Source of the DNA: Colwellia demingiae
Lineage (GTDB): Bacteria > Pseudomonadota > Gammaproteobacteria > Enterobacterales > Alteromonadaceae
Assembly: GCF_007954275.1 (NCBI RefSeq)
Contig: NZ_VOLT01000005.1
Span: 186,001 to 250,000, forward strand
DNA: 64,000 nucleotides
Direction of reading: 5' to 3'
A program made the translations under genes and the position numbers. The notes beneath the pieces are model-generated. The model had not been told where the DNA came from. It saw only the letters and a program-made list of their open reading frames with translations, and ran no database searches. Below, piece by piece: positions 17,201 through 25,649 of this stretch (the stretch's first letter is position 1; the number at the start of each line of letters is the position of its first letter).

Positions 17201-17213
17201 ACGAATGATTCGT
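17201..17213. promoter_or_regulatory. candidate operator between regulator and peroxidase genes
   Basis: The perfect 13-nt palindrome ACGAATGATTCGT, followed by the overlapping palindrome CGTGCACG (17211-17218), lies in the 142-nt divergent region, 46 nt before the peroxidase start. Placement suits a MarR-family site, but it does not match the usual OhrR box (TACAATT/AATTGTA). Confidence 0.4.
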
Positions 17214-17259
17214 GCACGTACTATCATGTAAAATCTACAACTACTCAAGAGTAACTAAC

Positions 17260-18216
17260 ATGATAAACTCAAAAATGATAATTATGGCTCTATTATTGGC
17301 AGCAACACCTTCAGCATTTGCCAATGATATTGAAACCGCTAGTGATGGTATTAACACCTTTGAAAAGTTATTTGGTGTCGCTGAAGGTAAACGCCGAAAC
17401 CACACCAAAGGATTTTGTTTTTCTGCTACTTTGACTCCAAAAAATAATAAAATACTACGATATAGCAACAGTAGTCTTTTTGCGGAAAGTTCCAATGTAA
17501 CTGGTAGGTTATCTCATAAAGGCGGAAATTATTTAGCTGCTGATAATAAGCCAGGGGAATATGGCATGGGTTTATCGATCACAACGGCTAGTAATGAAAT
17601 ACACCTTATGTCGATGAATACTTTAGACTTTTTCCCTGTCTCTACACCTGAAGCATTCGCTGAACTAATGCATGCAAAGGTTGCAGGCTCTGCTGCGGTA
17701 AAAGCATTTAAACAAAACAATAAAGATTTACAACGCTTTAAAGCTCATCAATCAACAAAAACTAAAACGCTTAAACCTTATGAAGCAAACACGTTCAACA
17801 GTGTTAACAGCTTTTATTTAGTTAATGATGAAGGCAAGAAAACAGCCGTTCGTTGGTCTTTTGTGCCACAAATTCAGCAAGAACTTGTAGTGGCTCCAGC
17901 CCAAGATTTTCTTTTCAAAAATCTTCAACAAAACCTAGAAAACAATTCCGTCACTTGGAATATGGTGATTACCTTCGCTAATCCTGAAGATGACGTCGAT
18001 AATGCCGCAATAGCTTGGAACGGCAAGCATCAACAATTAGTTGCTGCTGAGCTAAACATCAAGGCGATACAATCTGAAAAAGCAGGTAAGTGTGATCTAA
18101 TTAACTTTGATCCCTTAGTTTTATCAACTGGCTTTGCACCATCTAACGACCCGCTACTACAAGCCCGACGTAATGCCTACGCGGTCTCTTTTGGCAGACG
18201 TTTATCTGAACAATAA
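17260..18216 (+). CDS. secreted catalase-family peroxidase (SrpA-like)
   Basis: Periplasmic haem enzyme of the short catalase-related peroxidase family (318 aa, against about 480 or more for true catalase). The start at 17260 gives signal peptide MINSKMIIMALLLAATPSAFA; a longer frame upstream (from GTG 17212) is less likely. Distal haem residue His48 lies in RRNHTKGFCF. PVRWSFVPQ-like text appears as AVRWSFVPQ, and CDLINFDPLVLSTGFAPSND is typical of the family. The proximal tyrosine is Y307 in NAYAVSFGRRL, the family's version of the catalase haem-ligand motif. These proteins peroxidise organic substrates rather than efficiently dismutating hydrogen peroxide. The divergent OhrR-like gene is its likely regulator. 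Confidence 0.87.
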   Translation: MINSKMIIMALLLAATPSAFANDIETASDGINTFEKLFGVAEGKRRNHTKGFCFSATLTPKNNKILRYSNSSLFAESSNVTGRLSHKGGNYLAADNKPGEYGMGLSITTASNEIHLMSMNTLDFFPVSTPEAFAELMHAKVAGSAAVKAFKQNNKDLQRFKAHQSTKTKTLKPYEANTFNSVNSFYLVNDEGKKTAVRWSFVPQIQQELVVAPAQDFLFKNLQQNLENNSVTWNMVITFANPEDDVDNAAIAWNGKHQQLVAAELNIKAIQSEKAGKCDLINFDPLVLSTGFAPSNDPLLQARRNAYAVSFGRRLSEQ

Positions 18217-18773
18217 CTAGCTAAAACGACTGATATGCCTTAATTAAAATTTACTGAGTAATATATTTTAATTGCGCATTTATGTAGTTTTATAAAACCA
18301 AGGATTACATGGAGAAGGTAGTCTTTATTGCGGTGTTTGTGGCGGAAGACAACATTATTTACTAATTTTTTCAGTCATACTCATATATGAGTGTGACTTA
18401 TTTAATATCTAGTATTTAAATAAAAATAACACTACTAATTAGGTAAAGCACATCAAATATTTTAAGATTCGAAAGAATATATTCTGGCAAAAGTTAGTAT
18501 TCCTACTTTCCGTTAAGGTGACTAATGCACGCTAAGCTGCCCTTTATCGTGATTCGTTGATTCTAGATAAAGGCAAACTCAATCATATTTTTACAATTTA
18601 TTTCAGGATTACACTCACCATTCATTTGATTAAAACCAACAACATCAAATTTCAACAACAGTAAAAATTTAAGTTAATCCCCATTAATCAAACTATTATT
18701 GGTCATAGTGTTAATAATAAAGTTAGCATAGCTTAGTATTAACAAAAAAAATAAAATCGATCAGGAGTAAGCG
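18217..18773. other. intergenic stretch with one hairpin
   Basis: No gene is supported. A hairpin at 18538-18575 (TGCCCTTTATC / GATAAAGGCA, one bulged C) is the only structure I see. It lies too far from the peroxidase stop to be its obvious terminator. AGGAG 6 nt before 18774 serves the Kef-type gene. Confidence 0.4.
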
Positions 18774-20606
18774 ATGTTAGAAATGGCTGTGATATATCTC
18801 GCCGCGGCAATAATTGCGGTGCCCATAGCAAAGCGTGTCGGCTTAGGCTCCGTACTAGGTTATTTGTTAGCAGGTATTTTAATTGGACCTTTTTTATTGG
18901 GATTAGTGGGCGATCAAACGGATGTAATGCATTTTGCCGAGTTTGGTGTGGTGATGATGTTATTTTTGGTCGGCCTTGAATTACAGCCTTCGCGTTTATG
19001 GAAGCTAAGACACTCCATCATTGGCTTAGGTGGCTTGCAAGTTGTAATAACCACCCTTCTCATTGCCGCTGCCTGCTACACTGTTTTTTCACTGGCATGG
19101 CAAACCTCACTTGCCATAGGTTTAATGTTGGCACTTTCATCAACCGCCATTGTTTTACAGACATTAAATGAAAAAGGTTGGATAAAACAAGAAGCCGGTC
19201 AAAACTCATTTTCAGTATTACTTTTTCAAGATATTGCCGTGATCCCCATTTTAGCATTAGTGCCCTTATTAGCGTTTAGTGACAACATTAGCGACTCAGG
19301 CTCTCACGGGAACTTGATAGAACATTTTCCGGTGTACGTTCAAACAGCCATATCAATTGGTGTTATTGCCGCAATTATATTGGCAGGTAAGTATGTTTCA
19401 GCACCATTATTTCGTTATATCGCCGAGACCCGCTTACGAGAGTTATTTACCGTCTTTGCTTTATTTCTTGTGATAGTGATCGCAGTAATCATGCAAAAGA
19501 TAGGTCTATCACCTGCCCTAGGAACATTTTTAGCGGGTGTTGTTTTAGCCGAAAGCGAATTTAGACATGAATTGGAAGTAGACATTGAACCCTTTAAGGG
19601 CCTTTTGCTTGGTCTATTTTTTATTACCGTCGGCGCTTCAATAGATTTTCCATTATTATTTGAAGAGCTGGGTTTAGTGACCTTATTAGTGCTGTCGTTA
19701 ATTGTCATCAAAGCGGCTGTTTTATTCTTTTTAGGCACGTTATTCAAAATGGCAAAAAAGCAGAAGCTACTTTTTACCCTTGCCTTAGCGCAAGGAGGTG
19801 AATTTGCTTTTGTACTGCTATCACTCACTTCTACCTTACAAATACTCACACCAGAGCAGAATAAAATAACTACCTTGGTGGTCGCTATTTCTATGCTGAT
19901 GGCGCCTGTTTTATTAATATTCTATGAAAAAGTACTCGATAAAGAGCAAGAAGACGCCAGCGAATTTGATAAACCAGAAGATATAGAAGCAACCAAAAGC
20001 GTTATCATTGCGGGTTACGGTCGTTTTGGGCAAATAATCGGCCGTCTACTCAGCTCTCAAGGTTATCATTTATCTATTTTAGACCACAGTCCTAGTCAAA
20101 TTGAACTGTTGAAGAAGTTTGGCAATAAAGTGTTTTACGGTGATGCTGCTCGAGGAGATTTATTAGCAGCTTCAGGAGCCAAAGAAGCACAATTATTAGT
20201 AATAGCCATTGATGATGCCGATAAAATCATTGAAATAGCGCAACTTGCTCAGAAACATTATCCTAATTTACAAATTGTCGCCCGCGCTATCGATCGCCAC
20301 CATGCCTATGAATTAATGCGTATAGGTGTAAAAACACTCAGACGAGAAACATTCGAATCTGCCTTAAGCTTAGGTGTTTCAGCATTAGAGTTACTTGGAA
20401 ATAGTCCAGAAAGTGCTAAGCGCGCAGGCAAATTGTTTTTTGAACATGATAAAGAGTCAATGCATGTATTATCTGAAGTTTGGGGTGATGATCATAGTTA
20501 TGGCGTTGCTGTTAAGCAACGCATGGAATTGCTTAAACAAGTACTCGTTAGCGATGAAGAAGAGCAAGATAAAATACAGACTTGCCAAAAATCATCTGAA
20601 GGCTAA
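18774..20606 (+). CDS. Kef-type CPA2 cation:proton antiporter with TrkA-N/RCK domain
   Basis: Inner-membrane monovalent cation:proton antiporter of the CPA2 (KefB/KefC) family, exchanging K+ or Na+ for protons. About 12 membrane segments fill residues 1-380, with LGYLLAGILIGPFLLG and the ion-path signature LSSTAIVLQTL. A cytoplasmic RCK (TrkA-N) domain begins near residue 403 with KSVIIAGYGRFGQIIG and binds NAD(H) or glutathione adducts in relatives. At 610 aa it has normal Kef length. I see no KefF/KefG ancillary gene beside it. AGGAG precedes the ATG. Whether it is glutathione-gated, as in E. coli, cannot be decided. Confidence 0.92.
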   Translation: MLEMAVIYLAAAIIAVPIAKRVGLGSVLGYLLAGILIGPFLLGLVGDQTDVMHFAEFGVVMMLFLVGLELQPSRLWKLRHSIIGLGGLQVVITTLLIAAACYTVFSLAWQTSLAIGLMLALSSTAIVLQTLNEKGWIKQEAGQNSFSVLLFQDIAVIPILALVPLLAFSDNISDSGSHGNLIEHFPVYVQTAISIGVIAAIILAGKYVSAPLFRYIAETRLRELFTVFALFLVIVIAVIMQKIGLSPALGTFLAGVVLAESEFRHELEVDIEPFKGLLLGLFFITVGASIDFPLLFEELGLVTLLVLSLIVIKAAVLFFLGTLFKMAKKQKLLFTLALAQGGEFAFVLLSLTSTLQILTPEQNKITTLVVAISMLMAPVLLIFYEKVLDKEQEDASEFDKPEDIEATKSVIIAGYGRFGQIIGRLLSSQGYHLSILDHSPSQIELLKKFGNKVFYGDAARGDLLAASGAKEAQLLVIAIDDADKIIEIAQLAQKHYPNLQIVARAIDRHHAYELMRIGVKTLRRETFESALSLGVSALELLGNSPESAKRAGKLFFEHDKESMHVLSEVWGDDHSYGVAVKQRMELLKQVLVSDEEEQDKIQTCQKSSEG

Positions 20607-20653
20607 GTTAAAGTTCACAAAGCAAAATTGTGCTTTAATGAGTTTATTACATA

Positions 20654-20694
20654 TGGTTATTAGTACTTGCATAACAGGTATGTGCTAATAACCA
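20654..20694. terminator. stem-loop between convergent genes
   Basis: A 10-bp inverted repeat (TGGTTATTAG / CTAATAACCA) with a 21-nt loop lies between the Kef-type gene and the convergent hydrolase gene, so it may serve both strands. The large loop and lack of a clear T-run lower confidence. Confidence 0.45.
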
Positions 20695-20732
20695 ATAACC
20701 TTTACATAAATAAAATATCGAAGCAAAATTTA

Positions 20733-21674
20733 CTAGTGACTTTTATACAACAGCTCAACATATCGTTTAATTTCCGAGTCGAAATTTTTATATAAGGGTC
20801 TATATGTTGGCCCCAGATCATCACTCACATCTAGCATAATTTCATCGGAATTTTTATTATCGTCATGGCCCTCTTTTACAAGTTTCCAAACACCCGCGAC
20901 TAAATCAGCATCACGTTTTATCGACTTGCCTGAAGTTGCTTTACCGTGCCCCGTTAAAACTATCTCAGGATTCAACTTTACCACTTCATAAAGAGTATCA
21001 ATCAGATGAGGTACATTGCCATGATAAGTAAGAATCGGCATCCATTGCGAGCTTAAAACATCCCCACCAAATATAATTTTCTGTTTAGGCAACCACATTA
21101 AAATATCACCTGGAGAATGAGCATCATTTGAGAAAATAAACTCTACATCCAGCCCCCCTAAATTACGCTTCTCTCCTTGAGATAATAACAACGTTGGATA
21201 CTTAACATGAGTGGTGCCAGTTGCTCCTTTCGTCATGCGAGAAAATGCATCCACAGGCCCCTGCCCGTCTTCTTTCATTACCCTAACCGCTCGACCACTA
21301 GCTATAATCTCAGCGCCCGCATCTATAAACCCTGCATTACCCAACCAATGATCCGCATGGCTATGGGAGTTAACCACCCAACGAACTGGTTTTTCCGTGA
21401 CTGTTTTAATCGCTTTTTTAATTTCGTTACCAATGATTTCAGAAGATCCGGTATCAAATAACAGTACCCCTTTTTCAGTAACAACAAAATGGCTGTTGGA
21501 GTTCCAGCCTTTATTCTCAGGGGTTGGCAAACCAAATGATGGTGAAACAATGCTATAGACATTATCGGCAATCGGTGTCACCGAGAAGTCAAAACTCGCA
21601 TTCTTTGCCCATGCGCTGTTGAACATAGAGCCAATTAGGCATGTGGATATTATAATGTTTTTAAAAGACTTCAA
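20733..21674 (-). CDS. periplasmic metallo-beta-lactamase-fold hydrolase
   Basis: Zinc hydrolase of the MBL superfamily (313 aa) with signal peptide (1-23, ...NSAWA). The metal motif HSHADH (104-109) is complete, and later ligands appear in SNDAHSPGD and LTGHGKATSG, so both metal sites should form. The protein is not close to true beta-lactamases; it resembles generic periplasmic members such as quinoprotein-relay or SoxH-type hydrolases. Its substrate is unknown. The start codon appears to be TTG (21674) with GGGA upstream; the first in-frame ATG would remove most of the signal peptide. It is monocistronic and convergent with the Kef-type gene. Confidence 0.82.
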   Translation of the reverse strand: MKSFKNIIISTCLIGSMFNSAWAKNASFDFSVTPIADNVYSIVSPSFGLPTPENKGWNSNSHFVVTEKGVLLFDTGSSEIIGNEIKKAIKTVTEKPVRWVVNSHSHADHWLGNAGFIDAGAEIIASGRAVRVMKEDGQGPVDAFSRMTKGATGTTHVKYPTLLLSQGEKRNLGGLDVEFIFSNDAHSPGDILMWLPKQKIIFGGDVLSSQWMPILTYHGNVPHLIDTLYEVVKLNPEIVLTGHGKATSGKSIKRDADLVAGVWKLVKEGHDDNKNSDEIMLDVSDDLGPTYRPLYKNFDSEIKRYVELLYKSH

Positions 21675-22058
21675 TATGCATTCCCGTTACTTTATTTGAT
21701 CAATTTATGGGTGAATTGAATAGATTATTTTGCCGTGAATAGAAATGGCATGTGACTCTATATTCTTATAATCATCAAGCTATCGCGCATTGATGAGCTG
21801 ATATTTTTATAACAAAGCCTCAAATTCAAATATACATCTTTGAGATGAACTAGCGACTTTTTAAGTTGAAAACTAATTTCATTCTTACAATAAACGATGA
21901 AAATTCCTTATGAAGGGTGCGAATGCCGAGTAGAGTGTTTTTACTATTGCCCATCAACGATAGAAACAAGTACAAAAAAGTAAACTATAATTCATGTATA
22001 GCTTGGATGCTTGGATGCTTGGGAATATTTACCCACCCTAACGCTGAGGTTATCGAAC
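21675..22058. other. intergenic stretch
   Basis: Nothing certain. It includes the divergent start region of the hydrolase and a small tandem duplication (CTTGGATG twice near 22003-22018). Short frames through it lack translation signals. Confidence 0.4.
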
Positions 22059-22238
22059 ATGAAGAAGTCTATTCAAGATATCAAGGTGATAGAAACTGTA
22101 GAGGTAAATGGCTGTTACTTAAAAGAGCACAGGCACCAAAGCGAACGCCGTAGAATGTTAAAGCTACATTTTATTTACTATGAGAGACGCATACGCAAGC
22201 AACGCCGTCAATCGCTTGAACTCGATGTTCAGGCTTAA
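22059..22238 (+). CDS. small basic hypothetical protein
   Basis: A 59-aa, strongly charged protein (MKKSIQDIKVIETVEVNG at the start, then HQSERRRMLKLHF and ERRIRKQRRQSLELDVQA). It has no membrane segment and probably forms one long helix in the second half. I chose ATG 22059 because GAGG lies about 9 nt upstream; a longer frame starts at 22011. The Arg-rich helix could bind nucleic acid, but I recognise no family. It may be a genuine small gene or a remnant. Confidence 0.4.
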   Translation: MKKSIQDIKVIETVEVNGCYLKEHRHQSERRRMLKLHFIYYERRIRKQRRQSLELDVQA

Positions 22239-22246
22239 CGCCTAAC

Positions 22247-22304
22247 AGGCAATCAACACGAAAAAGCGGTATGGTCATTAACCAATACCGCAGTAGTGTC
22301 TATT
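22247..22304 (-). pseudogene. vestige of an aldehyde dehydrogenase gene
   Basis: Read on the minus strand this gives DTTAVLVNDHTAF, matching DATAVMVNDHTAF of the aldehyde dehydrogenase encoded at 25650-27077. The DNA is about 85% identical by eye over some 43 nt (core GCGGTATG-TCATTAACCA), then loses frame. It overlaps the 3' end of the DMT exporter gene and its terminator. It is a short duplicated or leftover fragment, not a functional gene. Confidence 0.6.
22262..22291 (-). terminator. terminator of the DMT exporter gene
   Basis: On the minus strand GCGGTAT-T-GGT pairs with ACC-ATACCGC (one bulged base, short loop), followed directly by TTTTT. It begins 9 nt after the exporter stop and is built from the dehydrogenase vestige. 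Confidence 0.75.
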
Positions 22305-23271
22305 TCGCGTGCTTGTTTTTATTTTTACTCAATGCCGTAACACTTGAACCAATAACTAAGATTACCGCGCCGAAGATACTCATGGTATTTAGTGGTTCAT
22401 TAGCGATTGCTCCGGGTAAAATATAATTAGTTATCTGCATAAAAATTAACGTTAATAACGGTGTTATTGCTAACGTTGCACTCACACGAGATGCTTCCCA
22501 ATGTTCAAGAGCTTCCGCAAAAGCACCATAGGCCACCAGCGTATTAGCCCCACAAAATAGTAACAATAACCAACCGATGGTATCTAACTCTAATACTAAC
22601 GAAGGTACAGATGATGGTAAAAACACCAAAGTTCCCGCTAAATAAATGAGTATCATAATTTCTTCTGAGGCAAAGTGTTTCAACAACTGTTTCTGAGCTA
22701 ATGCATAAATGGCCCAAAGAATTGCCGCAAGAATAATAAAGAATAAACCTAGAGTATAATCACCATGAAAATTAAGTAATTGTTCAAAACGTTGATTAAA
22801 AAATAACAGTAATCCTAAAAAGAAGGTTAATAAACCCACTTTTTGTTTAGCGTTAAATGATTCTTTGAAAACACAAACACCACCGATAAGTAATAACATT
22901 GGGGCTATTTGAATCATAACCTGCGTGCTTTCTGGCGAGGTAAAATTCAGTCCCATCATATATAAAATATAATTTGCTAATAAACCAAATATTGTAAGTG
23001 CCATCAACACCAATATTCGTTTATTTTTTAGTAACGATAATGAAGGTAAACGCTTGGTGACTATTAGGTATCCACCTAAAAATATTGCAGCTATAAGAAA
23101 GCGATACCACGTAATGGTATTTACATCCATATATTGTAATAGCCCTTTGAGCGCAATCGGTAAAACGCCCCATAAGATGGCCGTAGTAAGAGATAAAAAC
23201 AAACCCAGTCGCCATCGGCCACTAATTTCATGCATAGGAAAAAACTCAGTTAACAATGCTAAAATTAGCAT
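22300..23271 (-). CDS. EamA/RarD-like DMT-family transporter
   Basis: Inner-membrane drug/metabolite transporter with ten predicted helices and two EamA repeats, opening with LGLFLSLTTAILWGVLPIAL. The RarD-like text (YMDVNTITWYRFLIAAIFLG, LNFTSPESTQVMIQIAPMLL) suggests the RarD/EamA branch; the substrate is unknown. The frame opens at 23271, but that ATG lies inside a perfect palindrome (23255-23272) and has no ribosome-binding site. Met13 (23235, MHEISGRW) also starts a complete protein, so either could be the start. It is monocistronic and ends in a rho-independent terminator. Confidence 0.85.
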   Translation of the reverse strand: MLILALLTEFFPMHEISGRWRLGLFLSLTTAILWGVLPIALKGLLQYMDVNTITWYRFLIAAIFLGGYLIVTKRLPSLSLLKNKRILVLMALTIFGLLANYILYMMGLNFTSPESTQVMIQIAPMLLLIGGVCVFKESFNAKQKVGLLTFFLGLLLFFNQRFEQLLNFHGDYTLGLFFIILAAILWAIYALAQKQLLKHFASEEIMILIYLAGTLVFLPSSVPSLVLELDTIGWLLLLFCGANTLVAYGAFAEALEHWEASRVSATLAITPLLTLIFMQITNYILPGAIANEPLNTMSIFGAVILVIGSSVTALSKNKNKHAK

Positions 23272-23272
23272 T
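23255..23272. promoter_or_regulatory. 18-nt perfect palindrome at the exporter start
   Basis: AATGCTAA-AA-TTAGCATT overlaps the upstream candidate ATG of the DMT exporter. If the real start is at 23235 this would be a leader operator; if not, it is an unusual coding coincidence. Confidence 0.4.
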
Positions 23273-23383
23273 ATTTTAAAAATGAGGATTATCTAGAAAC
23301 TAGTTACCAAAAGCTATTATTATTAAGCGTTGTTTGCATTTAAAATGACTATCGTCATTATTTTTACCTGCGATGAAGCAAAA

Positions 23384-23410
23384 AAGCATTTACCAAACCG
23401 GTAAATGCTT
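23384..23410 (-). terminator. rho-independent terminator of PEP-CTERM gene 1
   Basis: A perfect 11-bp stem (AAGCATTTACC / GGTAAATGCTT) with a 5-nt loop; on the minus strand it is followed by TTTT. It lies about 90 nt after the PEP-CTERM stop. Confidence 0.85.
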
Positions 23411-23500
23411 CTTGATTATTATTGATGACATTGCTTTAAATGAGTTGAGTCAAACATACCGTTATCAATAATTAATTTTTATAACGAAATTATATTAAGA

Positions 23501-24253
23501 TTATTTCTTAAATCGACGTAATGCTAAACCCATAATACTTAATGCAAAAATAGCAAGCGTTGATGGCTCTGGAACAGGGCTTGGAGGACTATCTATTTGC
23601 ACTACATTAAAGGTCATTTTATAGTCAATACCTTCAACACAAAAGGATTCTAGCCCAATCTGTCCACCAACAGGTACTTGCCTATAAGATTGAGCGCAAG
23701 TTCCTGAGGCCGATAACAAACTACTATATATTCCCTGACCTCTGCTAAATTCTGATGCAGTGTAAAACGACGGTGCTACGTCAAAAGTACTACCTACTTT
23801 TCCTGCTTCTAAATTTTCAATCGTAAATATTTCAGGGGTAATAGAACTTTCTTCAAAGAACCAGTCGGGAGCAGCATCGAAAAACGTGTTTTGTTGAAGG
23901 AATCCAGGAGGAACTGAAGGAAAATTTAGCTCTAATCCAGGCAAGTTAGTACCCCAGCTTATTGTTGCCCCTATCAAACGTAGGTTTGCGCCAACTTCTA
24001 TGAGAAAGACATCTGCAGGATCATTTGGGCTAAATATGGAGCCAACAAATTCGTTAGTTCCTGCTACTAATTCGAACAGAGCGACATCGTTTAAACCACC
24101 AATAGTGTCATAATCGCCTGCAGGGAGGCCATCTTGTGAAGATATAGATGACTCATCAAAGAAACCGCTATAAGCAACACTAACAAGACCAGCATTCGCA
24201 TGAGTAGATAAAAATAAAATTATTGTTAAAGTTAGGTTTATAAACTTTTTCAT
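23501..24253 (-). CDS. PEP-CTERM sorting-domain protein 1
   Basis: Exported protein (250 aa) with signal peptide (1-21, ...THANA) and a C-terminal PEP-CTERM tripartite signal: VPEPSTL, a membrane helix AIFALSIMGLALRR and a basic end FKK. This signal is processed by exosortase (EpsH/XrtA-type) during export, usually in exopolysaccharide-producing bacteria; no exosortase gene is in the window. The body is acidic, Ser/Gly/Phe-rich and of unknown fold. Two cysteines near 195-210 could form a disulfide. A sigma-54-like promoter and a 23-bp inverted repeat lie upstream. Its product is probably a surface or matrix protein. Confidence 0.88.
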   Translation of the reverse strand: MKKFINLTLTIILFLSTHANAGLVSVAYSGFFDESSISSQDGLPAGDYDTIGGLNDVALFELVAGTNEFVGSIFSPNDPADVFLIEVGANLRLIGATISWGTNLPGLELNFPSVPPGFLQQNTFFDAAPDWFFEESSITPEIFTIENLEAGKVGSTFDVAPSFYTASEFSRGQGIYSSLLSASGTCAQSYRQVPVGGQIGLESFCVEGIDYKMTFNVVQIDSPPSPVPEPSTLAIFALSIMGLALRRFKK

Positions 24254-24295
24254 TATTAGAATTCCATACTAAAAATTGAATGTATCCCCTTACAA

Positions 24296-24311
24296 AGCAA
24301 ATATCACACCA
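24296..24311 (-). promoter_or_regulatory. sigma-54-like promoter of PEP-CTERM gene 1
   Basis: Minus strand TGGTGTGATATTTGCT fits TGGCACRNNNNTTGCW with GG and GC exactly 10 nt apart. The transcript start would be near 24285, 32 nt before the ATG. Sigma-54 with an enhancer-binding protein (PrsR) is reported to control PEP-CTERM genes in other bacteria. Confidence 0.65.
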
Positions 24312-24363
24312 AAACCAATAAGCGTCTAAATAACATACAACTAAATATTGTGATTTTGTGAGG

Positions 24364-24413
24364 GTTTGTAAGTATGTAAAATAACTTGACAGTTATTTTA
24401 CATACTTACAAAC
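24364..24413. promoter_or_regulatory. 23-bp perfect inverted repeat, candidate enhancer site
   Basis: Two perfectly complementary 23-nt arms (24364-24386 and 24391-24413) flank TGAC. There is no T-run. The repeat sits 53-102 nt upstream of the sigma-54-like promoter, a usual place for an enhancer-binding protein. It contains TGTAAAATAACTTGACA (24375-24391), which recurs before PEP-CTERM gene 2. Confidence 0.65.
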
Positions 24414-24456
24414 AGCACCATACAATTATCCAGTATAATTACAGTAAATCGGCGAC

Positions 24457-24482
24457 AAAAAAAAGCCCTAAAATAGGGCTTT
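24457..24482 (-). terminator. rho-independent terminator of msrA
   Basis: AAAGCCCTA / TAGGGCTTT with a 3-nt loop, followed on the minus strand by a run of eight T. It lies about 140 nt after the msrA stop. Confidence 0.88.
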
Positions 24483-24620
24483 AATACACTGAATAGACAA
24501 CTTTATTGATGCTGCCTATCACCTGTTATGGGACTTAATAAAAGCACTACCAGCACTTTGCTGCAACTGCAGCATTGTTGTCGATTAAAGTAATCTACTA
24601 TTGAGTTTACTCTTACTGGC

Positions 24621-25121
24621 TTATTTTACTGAAGGTAATACCCAGTTATTTCGGGGGAAATGACAAGTATAACCATCTGGTGTTTTCTGTAGATAATCTT
24701 GATGTTCTACTTCTGCTTCCCAAAAATCGCCTGCTGGAGCCAATTCAGTAACGACAGTCCCTGGCCATAAACCTGATGCATTTACATCAATTATCGTTTG
24801 AATCGCTACAGCATTTTGTTCAGCTGAACAGTAATAAATCGCTGAACGATATGAAGAGCCTAGGTCGTTTCCTTGCTGAAGCTCTGTTGTTGGATCATGG
24901 ATCTGAAAGAACAATTCAAGGATACTGCGGAAACTGACAACATCAGTATTAAATGATATTTCTATGCCTTCTGCATGACTACCATGATTACGATAAGTGG
25001 CATTGATAACGTCACCACCCGTATAACCAACTCTGGTTGACGTAACGCCAGGAAGTTTACGTATAAGATCCTGCATGCCCCAGAAGCACCCCCCTGCCAA
25101 AATAGCGCGTTCAATTGTCAT
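24621..25121 (-). CDS. msrA: peptide-methionine (S)-S-oxide reductase MsrA
   Basis: Cytosolic repair enzyme that reduces the S-epimer of methionine sulfoxide. The catalytic motif GGCFWG places the nucleophile at Cys12. [14 protein letters not shown] and the C-terminal [11 protein letters not shown] are typical, and the 166-aa length matches short MsrA forms. A resolving cysteine may be one of those near the middle or the C-terminus ([14 protein letters not shown]). It is the distal gene after a decayed msrB in the same orientation, so the original operon was msrB-msrA and only this half survives. A GGAG-like site precedes the ATG. Confidence 0.95.
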   Translation of the reverse strand: MTIERAILAGGCFWGMQDLIRKLPGVTSTRVGYTGGDVINATYRNHGSHAEGIEISFNTDVVSFRSILELFFQIHDPTTELQQGNDLGSSYRSAIYYCSAEQNAVAIQTIIDVNASGLWPGTVVTELAPAGDFWEAEVEHQDYLQKTPDGYTCHFPRNNWVLPSVK

Positions 25122-25142
25122 TTTATATGTTCTCCACTTGAT

Positions 25143-25566
25143 CTATATATTCGCCATAACCGTTATCGCCATCTCATCAAGAGGGATAAAACGAAGTGAC
25201 GCTGAATTAATACCGTAACGTAACCCACCTTTACTTGTTGGTCCATCGTTAAATACATGTCCTAAGTAACTGTCATCGTAACTTGACCGTACTTCAGTGC
25301 GCACCGTGGCGTGACTGCTATCACTAATCTCTTGTATGTTATTTGACTCTATCGTTTAGTAAAACATGGCCAACCGCAGCCAGATTCATATTTATCTGAT
25401 AAAGCAAAGAGTGGTTCACCTCAAACAATATCGACATAAATGCCCACTAAAGCATTATCAAGGTGCTCGCCACTACCCGCTTGCTCGGTGCCACTTTCTT
25501 GTATTACTCGATATTGCTCTGGGTTAACGCTGAAATTGCTTCAGTGGATTTTTGATAGGCTGTCAT
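25143..25566 (-). pseudogene. msrB: decayed msrB (methionine-R-sulfoxide reductase)
   Basis: The minus strand still reads as MsrB from an ATG at 25566 (MTAYQKSTEAIS) through VIQESGTEQAGSGEHLDNAL, VGIYVDIV and GEPLFALSDKYESGCGWPCF. It ends [19 protein letters not shown]. In-frame stops and frameshifts break it. The catalytic cysteine of the family motif RYCIN is replaced by glycine (RYGIN), so even a reconstructed protein would be inactive. It lies 22 nt before msrA. The membrane-anchored Msr fusion at 33615 still carries an intact MsrB domain. Confidence 0.88.
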
Positions 25567-25649
25567 AACTTTCTGTCCTTGGAATTTTGATTACTAATGT
25601 TACATTTTTTCTCATAAGAGATGGAGTATGTTGTTTCGAAAATTGGAAA

